Shown here: piece after piece, positions 30,620-41,030 of the stretch
How the letters are laid out: each line of letters opens with the position of its first letter
Position numbering within the stretch: position 1 is the stretch's first letter
Source of the DNA: Athripsodes cinereus
Taxonomy: Eukaryota > Arthropoda > Insecta > Trichoptera > Leptoceridae
Direction of reading: 5' to 3'
NCBI GenBank assembly: GCA_947579605.1
Contig: OX388307.1
Location: forward strand, 23,165,237 to 23,229,236
DNA length: 64,000 nucleotides
Translations under genes and position numbers: made by a program
The notes under the pieces: model-generated
Databases searched by the model: none
Told to the model about the DNA's origin: nothing
Seen by the model: the letters and a program-made list of their open reading frames with translations, nothing else

Positions 30620-31095
30620 TTGAAGATGAACCGTAATGATTCTGACTACAATTTATTTTTTCAACTAAGAGCTCAGTTGAAGTTGTCGCAGAATCACGAT
30701 TATAGGTCTTTTATTAATAACACTGAGAAGTCACTTAAGGGCAATGTCAAGTCTTTCTTTTCATTCGTGAATTCCCTTAAAGAATCTAGAGGCTATCCAA
30801 GGGTAATGGGTGACGGTAACCAGACTTCGAGCGATCCAGAGGGAATTGCAAACTTGTTTTCGACGTTTTTTGGTTCTGTATTTTCACTGAATAATTTGCA
30901 TGATTCTAATACTAAAGAATTGGAAAATATTTTAACTAACTCATGTTTATCCATGGTTAATATCTTGAAATCTGATATTCATAAACGTTTATTAGGTATA
31001 GATGAGACAAAAGGAGTTGGCCCTGATGGTCTAGCACCAATATATTAAAGAGATGTGTAAGTCATTTAACCAAACCATTGTATCTGACATTTATT
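30620..31095 (+). pseudogene. LINE linker and RT start
   Basis: The plus frame reads FFQLRAQLKLSQNHDYRSFI, NVKSFFSFVNSLKESRGYPR and GIANLFSTFFGSVF..., ending IDETKGVGPDGLAPIY. This is the usual sequence between EN and RT and the RT motif 0/1 (K..GPDG..P). A small LINE fragment then breaks it. Confidence 0.7.
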
Positions 31096-31395
31096 AGAAC
31101 ACCTTGCTGCAGGAGGCAATCTAGACTATGGGACATGGAAAACCCTAAATCGACTGAGATCTGGTGTAGGAAACTGCCGCGACAATAGAAAACGATTGGG
31201 CTTCCTACAGGACGAATCCGGAGCGTGTGACTGTGGTGCAGCACAGACTATGCCACACTTGTTGGAGTGTCCATTGTGCCCTGTCACTTGCACTATGGAG
31301 GATATTTTTGACGCATTTCCACCTGCTGCGCGTTTTGCGCAGTACTGGAAATCAGTTTGATGGGTTTTTTCTCTGGGTTTCGACACGATAAATAA
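31095..31395 (+). pseudogene. Nested jockey-type 3' fragment (about 300 bp)
   Basis: The plus frame reads YGTWKTLNRLRSGVGNC, then GACDCGAAQTMPHLLECPLC and RFAQYWKSV before a stop. This is the C-terminal CCHC region of a jockey-group RT and ends in GATAAATAAAT at about 31388. It sits between RT motif 1 (GPDG..P) and motif 2 (ITPLHKSGSKSDVRNYRPIS) of the host LINE, so it is a secondary insertion. Confidence 0.65.
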
Positions 31396-32660
31396 ATTAG
31401 GAGTTTACAAGAAGGATGCTTTCCATGCAAATGGAAGATGGCTAGTATTACTCCTTTGCATAAATCTGGCAGCAAATCGGACGTTCGTAACTACAGACCA
31501 ATTTCAATTCACCTATTTAAAAAATATTTGAGGGTATGGTTCGTGAACAAATTACTTTTTTCCTGAAGCCGTATCTTCTTGTAGAGCAGCATGGATTCAT
31601 GAGTGGAAGATCGACAGTAACAAATCTGATTTTTTTTCTCAGCTATGGACAATCGTATACAGTTGGATGCCATTTATATCGGCTTTCAAAAGGCATTTGA
31701 TAAAGTAGAACATCGAATTTTTTCAACTAAGGTGGATTGAATCATATATTTCTGATAGATTGATGACAGTTAAACTTAACGGTTACTCATCTGGCAGTGT
31801 TAGTGTTACATCTGGTGTCCCTCAGGGGTCTTCTTTGGGTCCTTTACTTTTCACGATATTCATAAACAACATAAAAAAGTGCTTTGACCACTCAGAGCTT
31901 CTATTATTTGCGGACGATTTAAAAATATACTGTCAAATTCAATTATTGTTTGACTATGAAATGCTTAACGAGGAAAAAAAGAACTTGGAAAGACTACACG
32001 AGTACTGTAAAAGAAATAACTTGCACTTGAATCTGGAGAAGTGTAATCTGATCTCTTTTACCAAAAATAGAAACAAAATTCGATAAATTTACAATATCCA
32101 TAATCATGATTTAAAAGAAGTAAATAAGATTAGAGATTTAGGTGTGGTGTTTGACTCTGAGCTTCACTTTGATGATCACGTGAACAAAATTATCGAAGAG
32201 AGCAATAAAATACTGGGATTTATTCTGAGATCTACAAAGTCATTTAGGTTATATGAATCGTATTTGTACTTGTATCGTTGTTTCGCTCCAAGCTGGAGGA
32301 CTGTTCCTCTGTATGGAATCCAAATTTTAAAAAATATGTCGATCAAGTTGAGAGAACTCAGTCTAAATTCATTCGTTTGGTTAGGAAGAGATTGCATTAT
32401 CCTGTATTTATTAAAGATTTGCCTAAATTGGAATAAAGAAGAGTTTTGCTGGATGCATGCAACCTGAGAAAAATATGCTTGTCCGAATACGATGTGCCTA
32501 ATATTTTAGATAGGATTAACTTTAGAATGCTTCCTTTAACAAGATCTTGTTTTCCGTTCTACATTAAAAAAAAACAAAAACGATTGCAGACTCAAGAAAC
32601 CCTGTTTATAGAATTTTAAAGTACCAATTACGTCAGGTTTGTGAGAAAGGAGAGTTGAGG
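31396..32660 (+). pseudogene. LINE RT catalytic part and C terminus (remnant)
   Basis: Plus-strand blocks: ASITPLHKSGSKSDVRNYRP (shifted frames, 31440-31510), FQKAFDKVEHRIF, then open frame 31760-32086 with SGVPQGSSLGPLLFTIFINN and LLFADDLKIYC (catalytic FADD), LNLEKCNLISF, and 32144-32467 with VFDSELHFDDHVNKIIEESN. The RT order is complete but carries numerous frameshifts and stops. Confidence 0.75.
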
Positions 32661-33307
32661 GTAGAATAAGATGAAATAAATATTAAAAAAATGTATATGT
32701 TTGATAAAATGTGAAGTGTTTGGGATAGTATTAATTTTTAGACTGTTTTTTAAATTTTTGATTTTTCTTTTTTCAGAGTTTTTTTGTATTGTCATTGCAT
32801 ACATTAGTGAAGTGTGAATGTGTTTGTGCGAATGAATGTATCAGGTATGTGTGCGAAATTGGGTGAGCAGCGATTTGTAATAGGAATGGGTGATTGGATG
32901 TATTGTGAATTAATACCTATATTATGTGTAAGATTTTCTATAATTGTTTTGTGTGTTATTGCTGAAGTATGCACTGTTTCGATGTAAGACTATTGGAATG
33001 TTTTTGTCGCTTACATGTTTATATTTATATGTCTTTCATCTGTTGTGTACCATGTAAATGAAGAAACAAATCAGTAATTCGGTGAAAGTACCGGATACTT
33101 ACCCGGTACATTGTGGAAAAAGGTACTGCAAGAAAATATTCTTTAAGAAAACCGAGGAGTTTTGGAATATTTCAAATTCCTATACCATTTTCAAGTCAAT
33201 ATTCGCATTCGCATTCGCATTCGCGAATGTCGGCATGAAATATTCGCATTCGCATTCGCATTCGCGAATATCCAAAATCAGACATTCGTTACATCACTAG
33301 TCCATAT

Positions 33308-33729
33308 AGACGAGGTGCAATAGGATTCATTATTGTTAAATTCTTCTTTTCGGCAAACGTGTACTTTTTGTTATTTAAATACTGAGAAATCTTCTTGTGG
33401 TACTTATTAGTAGGATCTGTAGTCAATTGTTTACACTTATCATTTATGATGACTGCATTAAGTTTATTTATGTACATCTGTTTATCTATTGCAACAATAG
33501 AATGACCCTTGTCTCCCCTGGTAACAATAATGTTATTGTCTTCAACCTTCTTTCTTATGTTGGCAATCACTTTGGAAGTTTTATTGCTGTCTGGATGGGA
33601 ATCATTCATATCATTATGTTTGTTCAGAACATCTGCACATTTATGTTTAAGTGAAGATTTATTGACAATACTTTTATCAATATTAATAGCAGTTTCTAAA
33701 TCCACTCTGATAATGTCCATATTCTTCTG
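33308..33729 (-). CDS. Penelope-like protein, middle part
   Basis: The minus frame is open through the segment: KNMDIIRVDLETAINIDK, KVIANIRKKVEDNNIIVTRG DKGHSIVAIDK and MNPIAPRLYG. This is the region just N-terminal to the RT fingers in Penelope-like proteins (the DKG...V..D...Y block). On the right it is cut by the Harbinger-like element (33730) and on the left by the hAT (33299). It is in frame with both neighbouring parts. Confidence 0.85.
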
Positions 33730-34572
33730 CAGGGCTACTCTTGAATTCAATTAAGATTAGATTCGATCTTAAGATCAAGATTAGATCAAGACTAGAAGAT
33801 GGCACTCCCGACACAATCTAGTCTTGAACTGAATCTAATCTTATCTTTAAGACGTCTTAATTTAGAGATGTATTTCCTAACGCCGTTATCTATGGGTACC
33901 AACCTAACAAGGACGACAACTAAATTATTAATTCTTAAAATTCACGTGATATCACCTATTTCAACATTTTTTATAAACCTAAAATAATTTTTTGATAAAA
34001 AGAAATGAAATTTATACTATATATTGATGTATAACAGTGCAATTAACTTATAAATAATATTTTAAAATACCTTTGCACTGACATGATTTTTGTCTATGAA
34101 TTCTACCACTGACAGCTCTTCTTTCGTTAGCTCGTTACTGTCATGTTCGTTTGTGTACTTTAGTATAATTATATGTTATTTTGGTATATTTATTATTCTA
34201 TGAACGCGTTAGCAATTGAAAATAATACTTTATAAGTTATATTTATAACATTATATGGTGGAATTATCTCAACAACAGTTTGTGTGACAAAGCAAACCAT
34301 ATGTAAGCCATTAATGTTGAATGTTTTGGCTATTCGACATGCCCATCGAAGCATGTGTTTTATCCATTTTTAATATTATCCAAAATAATATTTAAGTCTC
34401 AACACACAATTAAATTGAGACTTTTTTGTAATAGTTTACTCAATATGTGTTAAATTATTGAAATTTAATTCATAGGTTATGAATACACCTATCTAGGTTG
34501 GAGGAATACTTTTTCACTTAAATAAGTAGTTTTTTTTATAATTATGTACAATAAGTAATATTATATTTTCAG

Positions 34573-34640
34573 ATGCCCCGAATTTGTTACATGCTTGGAT
34601 GTAAAGCAAACTATGAATATTTGTGTTAACAGACAATCAC
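34573..34640 (+). pseudogene. THAP-like start, decayed
   Basis: After TTTTCAG the frame reads MPRICYMLGCKANYEYLC and stops. MP.xC(x4)C...NY/Y is how THAP zinc fingers begin. Only the first 18 residues remain, so this is a weak call. THAP domains occur in P-type transposases and some other transposon proteins. Confidence 0.3.
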
Positions 34641-34729
34641 AATGTTAAGCGGATTTTAAAAAGTGGGCACCCCGATAAACATATTGAAGATAATTAGAAA
34701 AATCGGGCATCTAAGTTCATATTTTATGC

Positions 34730-34930
34730 TCTAGCATTGGATTGGATTAGAACAGCGCTCTTTTTGGAAACTATCATTGGGCATTCTCAGAACATGTTCC
34801 AGCCAGGACCGTCGTCTCTCCAGTATTACGTAAATTACAGGTCTCTGCCGGGTGCACCGGCGCGCAGCATCATACCCAAATAAAAATGTGCTCACATCTC
34901 TTTTTGAATATGCAATGATGATATGCATAG
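34730..34930 (-). pseudogene. LINE RT C-terminal scrap
   Basis: The minus strand reads RPVIYVILERRRSWLEHVLR MPNDSFQKE, matching the R.WLGHV.RM...  block near the C terminus of RTE/craniofacial-type LINE proteins. It is a short isolated fragment. Confidence 0.4.
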
Positions 34931-35028
34931 TGTAGCTGCTGTTATTATCAACACGTTGTTTTGTTATAATATTAGTTTTGTTAGTTAAAATTATTTAGTA
35001 TATTTTACTCTATTTATAATAAAAAATT

Positions 35029-35150
35029 ATGTCTCATTATGAAAGTGAAGACAAATTTGATGAGCGCCTGAACGTAATGATTGATAGACCTCGATATTTA
35101 TTTCGTCGCCCTGTGAAAGACTCGCAAAATCCATTCAGTAGTGATTAATC
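35029..35150 (+). pseudogene. Possible transposase N-terminal start
   Basis: The plus frame reads MSHYESEDKFDERLNVMIDR then PRYLFRRPVKDSQNPFSSD before a stop. The acidic/arginine composition resembles Harbinger transposase starts and the element has CWG duplications, but the match is too short to be sure. Confidence 0.25.
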
Positions 35151-35549
35151 AACGATTGCGAATTGACTAATCACGAGCAGTGTGTGGACTGCACAGCTAA
35201 GTGTTGTTTTAGAATATGGTTTACTTCGCATAGCGATAGATATTTACTTAAAATAGCGTTGGCGGTCGCTATGCGTAAGTATTGTTTTAGAATACGAGCT
35301 TAAGTCCTGACAAACAAAATCAGACGTCTCACTGAAACTTACTATTTATTTATTCTTTTTGTACATCATATTATATAACAGTGTAAACAAAACAATATGA
35401 AATTTAAAAAATCTAGGACGATATGCAGTGGCGAGATTATCACTATAAAGTGATTACTTCCATCTAACCACGACATTATATTTTGTTTATTTATTATTTT
35501 TGTATTGCCTAATTCTCTAATCTAATTAATAAATTTGATTCTCATTTTT

Positions 35550-36420
35550 GTTATATCTTCTTAAAAAAACAATATATTTCTTGTTTGCTTTGAATAATAA
35601 AATTTTGTTGTATGGAAAACTCATTTCTAAAATCTTTCCCGGCTGTTGAAAATATTTTTTTTTTAAATAAATTGACATGTTTTGACAAAAAATGTTTTGT
35701 TTTTAACAACCTTGCCAAACAAATACTTCTAAGATTCCACAATTTCCTTCTTTCAATGTCCCTAAAGCATCTTCCATCCCTTGCAAACAAACTTCTCAAA
35801 TGTACATACTCGCTTACTTGCTCCAAACATTCATCACCAAACTTTATTTCGCAAATTGCTTTATTGCACTCTTTCAAACACTATATTATTTTTAAACTAA
35901 AACAAATATTTTTTTCCCAATATTGATTCTTATAGAGACATCTTTTGTCTTTCAAGGACATTGTCAATCTGATCGATGTGAAAAATCAATATAGCGGAAA
36001 AAAACATTTGTTTTCTAATTTAATCCTTGGACGGCCACGTTTCTGAGCATTATACCTCAACCATATGTTTTTTTTTTATTATTCTGTCCTCATTCATCCT
36101 TCCCACATTCACAACTGCCATAGTTTGTTCACCTCCATTATTGTTACTACCCAGATTTCATTTAACAATTTTCAAGGATCACACTATTACACAATCTGTC
36201 CCTCAGACTTTCACCACACATTCTTCTCAATGACTTCACTTCAAGTGCATTTATACCATTTTAATTCTCCTTCAGCTGAGTCCAAGTCACACTTGCATAC
36301 ATTAGTGTTGGCACTAAGTTAACCGAGTGCACCAATCTTTCAGCTACAAAAGAAATATTTCTGTTAGTTTTCCAAATTTTCTTCTTTCAATATCATATCA
36401 TTCATCTCACGTAAATAGAC
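35550..36420 (-). pseudogene. LINE family C RT C-terminal fragments
   Basis: Minus-strand blocks: LVPTLMYASVTWTQLKENQN GINALEVKSLRRM (about 36320-36220), ARKRGRPRIKLEN (about 36045), and separately FGDECLEQVSEYVHLRSLFA RDGRCFRDIERRK (35877-35750). These match the blocks at 45880-46140 and 56690-57180. The order is disturbed, so rearranged or two overlapping copies are present. Confidence 0.6.
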
Positions 36421-36640
36421 TACCCAAATACATTGATACATTGAAGGAGACCCACCGACCACCCGGATAGCGCAGAAGTCTGGGGACTTCCATTTATCCG
36501 AATTCTACACTGCACAAAGTTTGTCCACACCGGAGGCGCCATAGTGGGCAGCCTGAGGGGCTGGCCGGCCAAAAACAACCCCGTGTGTGGAATCTTTTGA
36601 CTACACTCCTTCGATGTCCCTCTAGCCGAGAGAAGCAAAT
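36420..36640. repeat. Dispersed repeat R3 (copy 3)
   Basis: GGAGACCCACCGACCACCCG, TCTGGGGACTTCCATTTATC, TTGTCCACACCGGAGGCGCC and CTTCGATGTCCCTC line up with 25305-25460, and in reverse with 3360-3430. Confidence 0.5.
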
Positions 36641-36750
36641 ACATTCGTAATTTATTTAAAAAAACTAACAATATATTTATAAAGGCATTTCCTTAACCTA
36701 GATAACAAATCAAATCAAATCAAAAAGACTACCCAAATATACACATTCAT

Positions 36751-37060
36751 CTACTTATTCCAAAATTTTATTATAATACAAGCCTGGAAGCACAACTTCT
36801 TCTCAGCCCACTCCTGGACGAAGGCCTCCTCCGTTTCCTTCCACGCCATTCGATCCTGCGGCGTCTGAATCCTGTTGACCTCAGTTTTTCGAGTAATATT
36901 ATCCTTCCACCTCATTAAGGGGTCTTCCTTTACTCCTGGTATCCAAGATGTAAGAGACTTTAGGCATTTGTCATCTGGGCTTCTAGCTATGTGTCCCACC
37001 CATCTCCATTTAAGAGTTGTGACACATTGTGAATACAAGATTTGAAAAAATTGTCTACTC
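36751..37060 (-). pseudogene. LINE RT C-terminal fragment
   Basis: The minus strand reads TLKWRWVGHIARSPDDKCLK, then VKEDPLMRWKDNITRKTEV and AWKETEEAFVQEWAEK. It matches the terminal region of RTE/jockey-like proteins (WxGHIAR...P..RW.D.I......W......W...EEAF). Confidence 0.6.
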
Positions 37061-37194
37061 ATTGACTTAAAAACAGTGCGTATTAAAAGAGTTACTTTTT
37101 TACTTTCTACCAATAATAAATACTTGATATATTTAAAGTTTCTCAGTTTTATAGGAATATATTTGACAAGGATGTAATTTAAGGGAAAAAACAT

Positions 37195-37940
37195 TGTAAT
37201 TTCAAAACATAATGTCTATTTATTTCAAATAAATAAATAATATTCAGTTAACATATATTTTATTGTATTAGTCATACAGTTTTTGTTCAATACACAATAA
37301 GAATATTATATCGTGTTGCATATTCAAAAAGAAACATGTGCACACATTTGTATTTAGGCATACTCTTTTAAAACTGTTCATTAAGGCATTAAAATTGTAG
37401 TTTGGACTTTTTATTGACATATGATATTATTCTTTAAGCATTGAATTTTAATATTTGATACTAAAAATCACTTTATAAAATGGTTATGATGTCATTATGA
37501 GCAGTTTAATCTGGTAATGTCAAAATATTTATGAATTCACATGTTCCTTTTTGAATATGCAACGACGATATGTTATGACACATGAACCAATCAAGACTAC
37601 ATCTGAAATGCTACAAAGACATCAAATCAAAAAAGCTATGTAATATAATAAAAGCAGTGATGTGATATAGCATGTTTGAAATGAAGAAAAATGAATATAT
37701 TTATAATAGAATACACACTGTAATTACAACATACACAGAATGTACGCAGCACAGAGTTAAATATAATAAATAATTTTGGGTTAGCTGGAAGAACTATACC
37801 CTCTGTATATTGATTTAAATTTATTTTTAGATAAATTTGCTTGTAATCAATGTACAAATAAATAAAATATAAACATTTCAAGTGATGACAACAAATATAC
37901 CATCACGTTATATCCCAAATGGGGTAGAGAAAGAGTAAAG
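37195..37940. other. AT-rich interior of the 6.6-kb element
   Basis: No gene is recognised. ACCATCACGTTATATCCC at 37900 is a scrap of the S1 tail. Confidence 0.35.
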
Positions 37941-37944
37941 TTTA

Positions 37945-38200
37945 ATTTATCGACCGACGGTTCTTGGTGGAAGTTCATATTAATAATTTTTGAATTGAGT
38001 TATTATCGTGTATCTTCAACCATATTATTATAATTTTGAGCTGCTGTGGACGGTCAGACGATGCTATTATTTTAATCTATTGTTTTCTATTTGTCACATA
38101 CCTAACTTGTAATGAAGGTTCATTTTGGTTTTGCCTGACGATCAGAGCGGAAGTTCTTGAAAGCTGGTTCGCAAGAATAAATAAAGTTAATAGTGGAATA
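37945..38200 (+). repeat. Dispersed repeat with hammerhead-like 3' end (copy 2)
   Basis: GGTTCTTGGTGGAAGTTCAT (about 37959) and CTGACGA...GAAAGCTGGTT (38135-38168) match 5260 and 5894. The core has CTGACGA, a 5-bp stem AGAGC/GTTCT and GAAA in the hammerhead order. Confidence 0.5.
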
Positions 38201-38339
38201 ATTATATATTTTGTTTCATTTTAAAAATTATAAGAAGTGAAAGAGAATGTGACGTAATATTAACAAAGAAATTTTTGTAAATTCTGACATTATTGTTAAT
38301 TCTTTAAAAAATACTAGTAATTGGAAATCACGGCATGAA

Positions 38340-38690
38340 AGCTGAAGGTAATCATTTCCAGGCAGTTGGCCCCCGTGACACTGAAGCTCCTCTCTGCAAA
38401 TTTGGAAGTGTTTGCCCTGTTGGGTTCTACAAGTTTGTTGTGGTGGAAGATGAGCGCTGTGGTCGCCTTATAGAGTTTCGTCGATGGGACAGAGCTCAGT
38501 GAGGTATAGATGTGCTGCGCCGCTCAAGGCTTTATGAACCGTGAGGCACAGTTTGAACTCTACTCTCTTTGGGATTCTCAGCCAACGTAGCTCCTTAAGC
38601 AATGGTGTGATGTGTCAGCGCTTATTCTCTCTGTAAATGGTTCCAGTTGCAGCATTAAAGGCTATCTGGACAGTTGAGAAGGATTCCAAG
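38340..38690 (-). pseudogene. CR1/L2-type LINE C-terminal remnant
   Basis: Minus-strand frames: IYRENKR-HITPLLKELRW (stop in place of W), RVEFKLCLTVHKAL, HLYLTELCP, LVEPNRANTSKFAERSFSVT GANCLE. These are the ...HITPLLKELHWLP...R..YK...HKAL... F..R.FSV.AP..WN blocks of CR1/L2 elements, with several frameshifts. Confidence 0.6.
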
Positions 38691-38764
38691 AGCTAAATAA
38701 TATCCAAATATAACCTGTAAACGAAACATTATTTAATAAGGGAAAATAATGTGAAATTTGTGTA

Positions 38765-39415
38765 ACACAAGTAAAAAGTATTTGTAATTTCTTCTCCATT
38801 TCTCCCTATTTTATGCTAGTCTACATTTAAGAAAAGGACTCCCACCATTTACCCCTGGATGTTTCAAGAACATCAGTTCTAATATCATCCAAATTCTGCT
38901 AGCATCTTCACTACTACCACTACTACACCATTATAGCATCTCACAATTGGGGTGGCCAGCAGACCAGCTGCGTGTAATAAACTTCCAAGGTGTCCTCTTC
39001 ATGCCAACAAAAATTTAGGAAAATGTGTGTCTGGCGTGAACACATAAATACTCCATAATTTCGAATTATTTTTATGTAGATATGTAGTATTTATTTTTTT
39101 AAAAGTTCATGTATAGCAGAAATTCACCGAATTAAAGAGACCAATGTCCCATCCATCCTGAATGTTTAAAATTTTTGTTGACATGAAGAGGACACCTTGG
39201 AAGTTTATTACATGCAGCTGGTCTGCTTGCCATCCCAGTTGTGAGATATGCTATAACGGTGTAGTAGTAAAAAGAGGCTAGCAGAAATTGGATGATATGA
39301 GAACTGATGTTCCTGAAACATCCAGGGGTAAATGGTGGGAGTCCCTTTCTTAAATGTTGACTAGCATAAAATAGGGAGGAATGGAGAAGAAATTCTAAAT
39401 ACTTTTTGCTTGTGT
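38765..39415. repeat. Inverted repeat with about 245-bp arms
   Basis: The left arm 38765-39015 and right arm 39165-39415 are complementary throughout: AATTTCTTCTCCATTTCTCC, ACTCCCACCATTTACCCCTG, CATCAGTTCT, an S1 tail, and CTTCCAAGGTGTCCTCTTCA each recur inverted. The spacer is about 150 bp. Each arm joins a LINE-A-like end to an S1 SINE end. Confidence 0.7.
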
Positions 39416-39539
39416 TACACAAATAATACATTATTTCCATATCTTGTAATGGTATACAGTGAACGACAATAATAATAAAAAATACAACTATGATCATCAA
39501 TTTATATCTTTTCCTAATGGGTACTACTGGATAACCTAT

Positions 39540-39685
39540 TATAGAAATTAACCTTTAATTCTACGTACGTACCACAGTTCATATCATCATTTGATCCATA
39601 TAGGTGTCTCTTGGTCGGAATTTAGCATTTCTGCCTTTGGTCTTGCCCTCCTCGAAGGTGATGAGGGTGCCTGATTGTAGAACAA
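39540..39685 (-). pseudogene. LINE family A 3' fragment (copy 3)
   Basis: The plus strand contains TACGTACCACAGTTCAT, TTTGATCCATATAGGTGTCTC, TTGGTCGG and GGTCTTGCCCTCC...GTGATGAGG, which align with 8465-8590. The protein reading is frame-shifted. Confidence 0.55.
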
Positions 39686-40345
39686 TAATGTAGTTTTGAA
39701 ATAATATTTTTCACTCATCAGCCCGCTAGACTAGAATCTCGAGGGTCCGAAACCATGTTCTTTGCGTCGCCTGTTACAGGATGGAGGCCTTGTATATCTC
39801 CAATGAATGAGAATATAGGACAGTGGTCAAATAAACAACACATTCACTGTTCACGACATAATTCCACAATGTATTATTCGATTTAAAACTAGTTTCACAA
39901 CTACACTTCAAAACAAACGACTCCGACAAAACTAACAAACAACACCAAATTTTATTTGCGTAAAAAACACAGCAAGATAAAAAAAAAAGTATTGGAAATA
40001 CACTAAAATAAATATTATTCTAAAAAATAAACAAACTTGCGTCGCACATAAAGTTTAAAAGGTGGAAAAATACTTTTAGATTGCTAAAATGTACCTCCAT
40101 AGCAATCTTAAGTTTTGACAGTTGTTAGATTGCGTTTAAGACGTCTATTAAGATTTGACCTTGGCAATGTTGTGTCAAGAGTACCGATTTCATACAAATT
40201 TTAAGATCTTAACGAATTTTTAAGACATCAAAGTAGATCGGTCTAAAAGTTAAGATTTAGATCGTGTTCAAAAGTACGAATTCGCCATTTTAAGATGCAA
40301 ACAAGATTAGATCGTATTTAGATTGTGTCGGGAGTAGGGCTGCTG

Positions 40346-40936
40346 ATTATTTTTCTGAATATTAAATTTAGGACCTTTTTGTAATAATTGAAGTTCATTT
40401 TTATCAAAATTAACATTTGTGAGGTTAACAAATCTATCAAAAAATGTTGTTTTATTAATCGATGCTGAAGTGCAATTATTATTTATTTTGTGTTGTATTT
40501 TTTGTAAATTATCAAGTTTTTTATCCATATTTTGTTTTTTAATTATACCAATTTGAGTCACTTTATCATAAACAACATCATCAATCAGTTCCCACTCCAC
40601 CGGATGCAAAGTATGAATAAGTTCCATATGAAGCACTTTTATATACGTTCGTAAAACATCTTTCTTCTTATATGCCGATTTAATTTCTTCTTTAATCCAA
40701 TTAATTTTTGCAACATTTATTATTTTAATTGCACTACCACTTTTATTATTAGTTTTAATGTTTACATATTTCGGAATTAATTTACGTTTCAAACAACATT
40801 GATTAAAATAAATCTTTAAAGAGCACATTCTTACTTTTAATTTCAGTTTTTTATAGTAACAAACTTTTTTAGCTAGACTAGCACTTATCAATTGTTGAAG
40901 GGTGTTTGTGTTCACACTGTGAAAATTCATATTCAA
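40346..40936 (-). CDS. Penelope-like protein, N-terminal part
   Basis: The start MNFHSVNTNTLQQLISAS (ATG at 40930-40936 region, first Met of MNMNFHSV) lies directly downstream of the pLTR. Basic, coiled-coil-like sequence follows, ending FFDRFVNLTNVNFDKNELQL LQKGPKFNIQKNN at the Harbinger-like insertion. FF.R..NLT...F...E..LL.KGPKF is the conserved N-terminal block of Penelope-like proteins. The frame is open and continues at 33729. The 40-bp start of another copy is seen at 42794-42833. Confidence 0.85.
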
Positions 40937-41030
40937 TATTTATAAGACAATCAAAACACTGTTATAATTTTCACCACATTTATTCAAACTCTAACGTTTT
41001 CGCCCACTTCAATGGGCAATCAATAATCAC
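40937..41030 (-). repeat. Penelope pLTR at 5' end of the minus copy and inverted junction
   Basis: Same sequence as 27644-27725 (AATATTTATAAGACAATC... to ...ACGTTTTCGCCC ACTTCAATGGGC). It stops at about 41020, where the opposite-orientation copy begins within its RT (ACCACCTAATAATGC at 41031). Confidence 0.8.

Larger units (their letters stand above)
29403..33092 (+). mobile_element. CR1/jockey-like LINE inside the hAT
   Basis: The LINE occupies 29411-33084, flanked by AAAGTATC (29403-29410) and AAAGTACC (33085-33092), a 7/8 match. In the empty MITE at 44742-45125 the same AAAGTATC is followed directly by GGATAC, which confirms the junction. It carries an endonuclease and an RT domain on the plus strand, both with many frame breaks. 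Its RT is interrupted by a small LINE fragment at 31095-31395. Confidence 0.8.
29268..33307. mobile_element. hAT MITE (ATTCGC family, copy 1) enlarged by a LINE
   Basis: TSD GTCCATAT at 29268-29275 and 33300-33307. TIRs TAGTGATGTAACGAATATTC and its near-complement ending CATCACTA at 33299. The subterminal parts are runs of the hexamer ATTCGC on both sides. The small copy at 44742-45125 has the same ends and the same AAAGTATC|GGATAC centre. So this copy was a MITE of about 350 bp before a LINE entered at 29411. Confidence 0.9.
33727..40345. mobile_element. 6.6-kb Harbinger-like element in Penelope
   Basis: CTG flanks the element at 33727-33729 and 40343-40345. Ends are CAGGGCTACTCTTGA (33730) and the complement of CAGCCCTACTCCCGA (ending 40342). 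Both sides are rich in TAGATC/AAGATTAGATC words. The palindromic MITE at 51152-51362 has the same CAGGGCTACTCTTGAC ends. A 3-bp CWG duplication suggests PIF/Harbinger. Removing it restores the Penelope frame. Its interior holds LINE remnants, an inverted repeat and small coding-like starts rather than a clear transposase. Confidence 0.65.
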
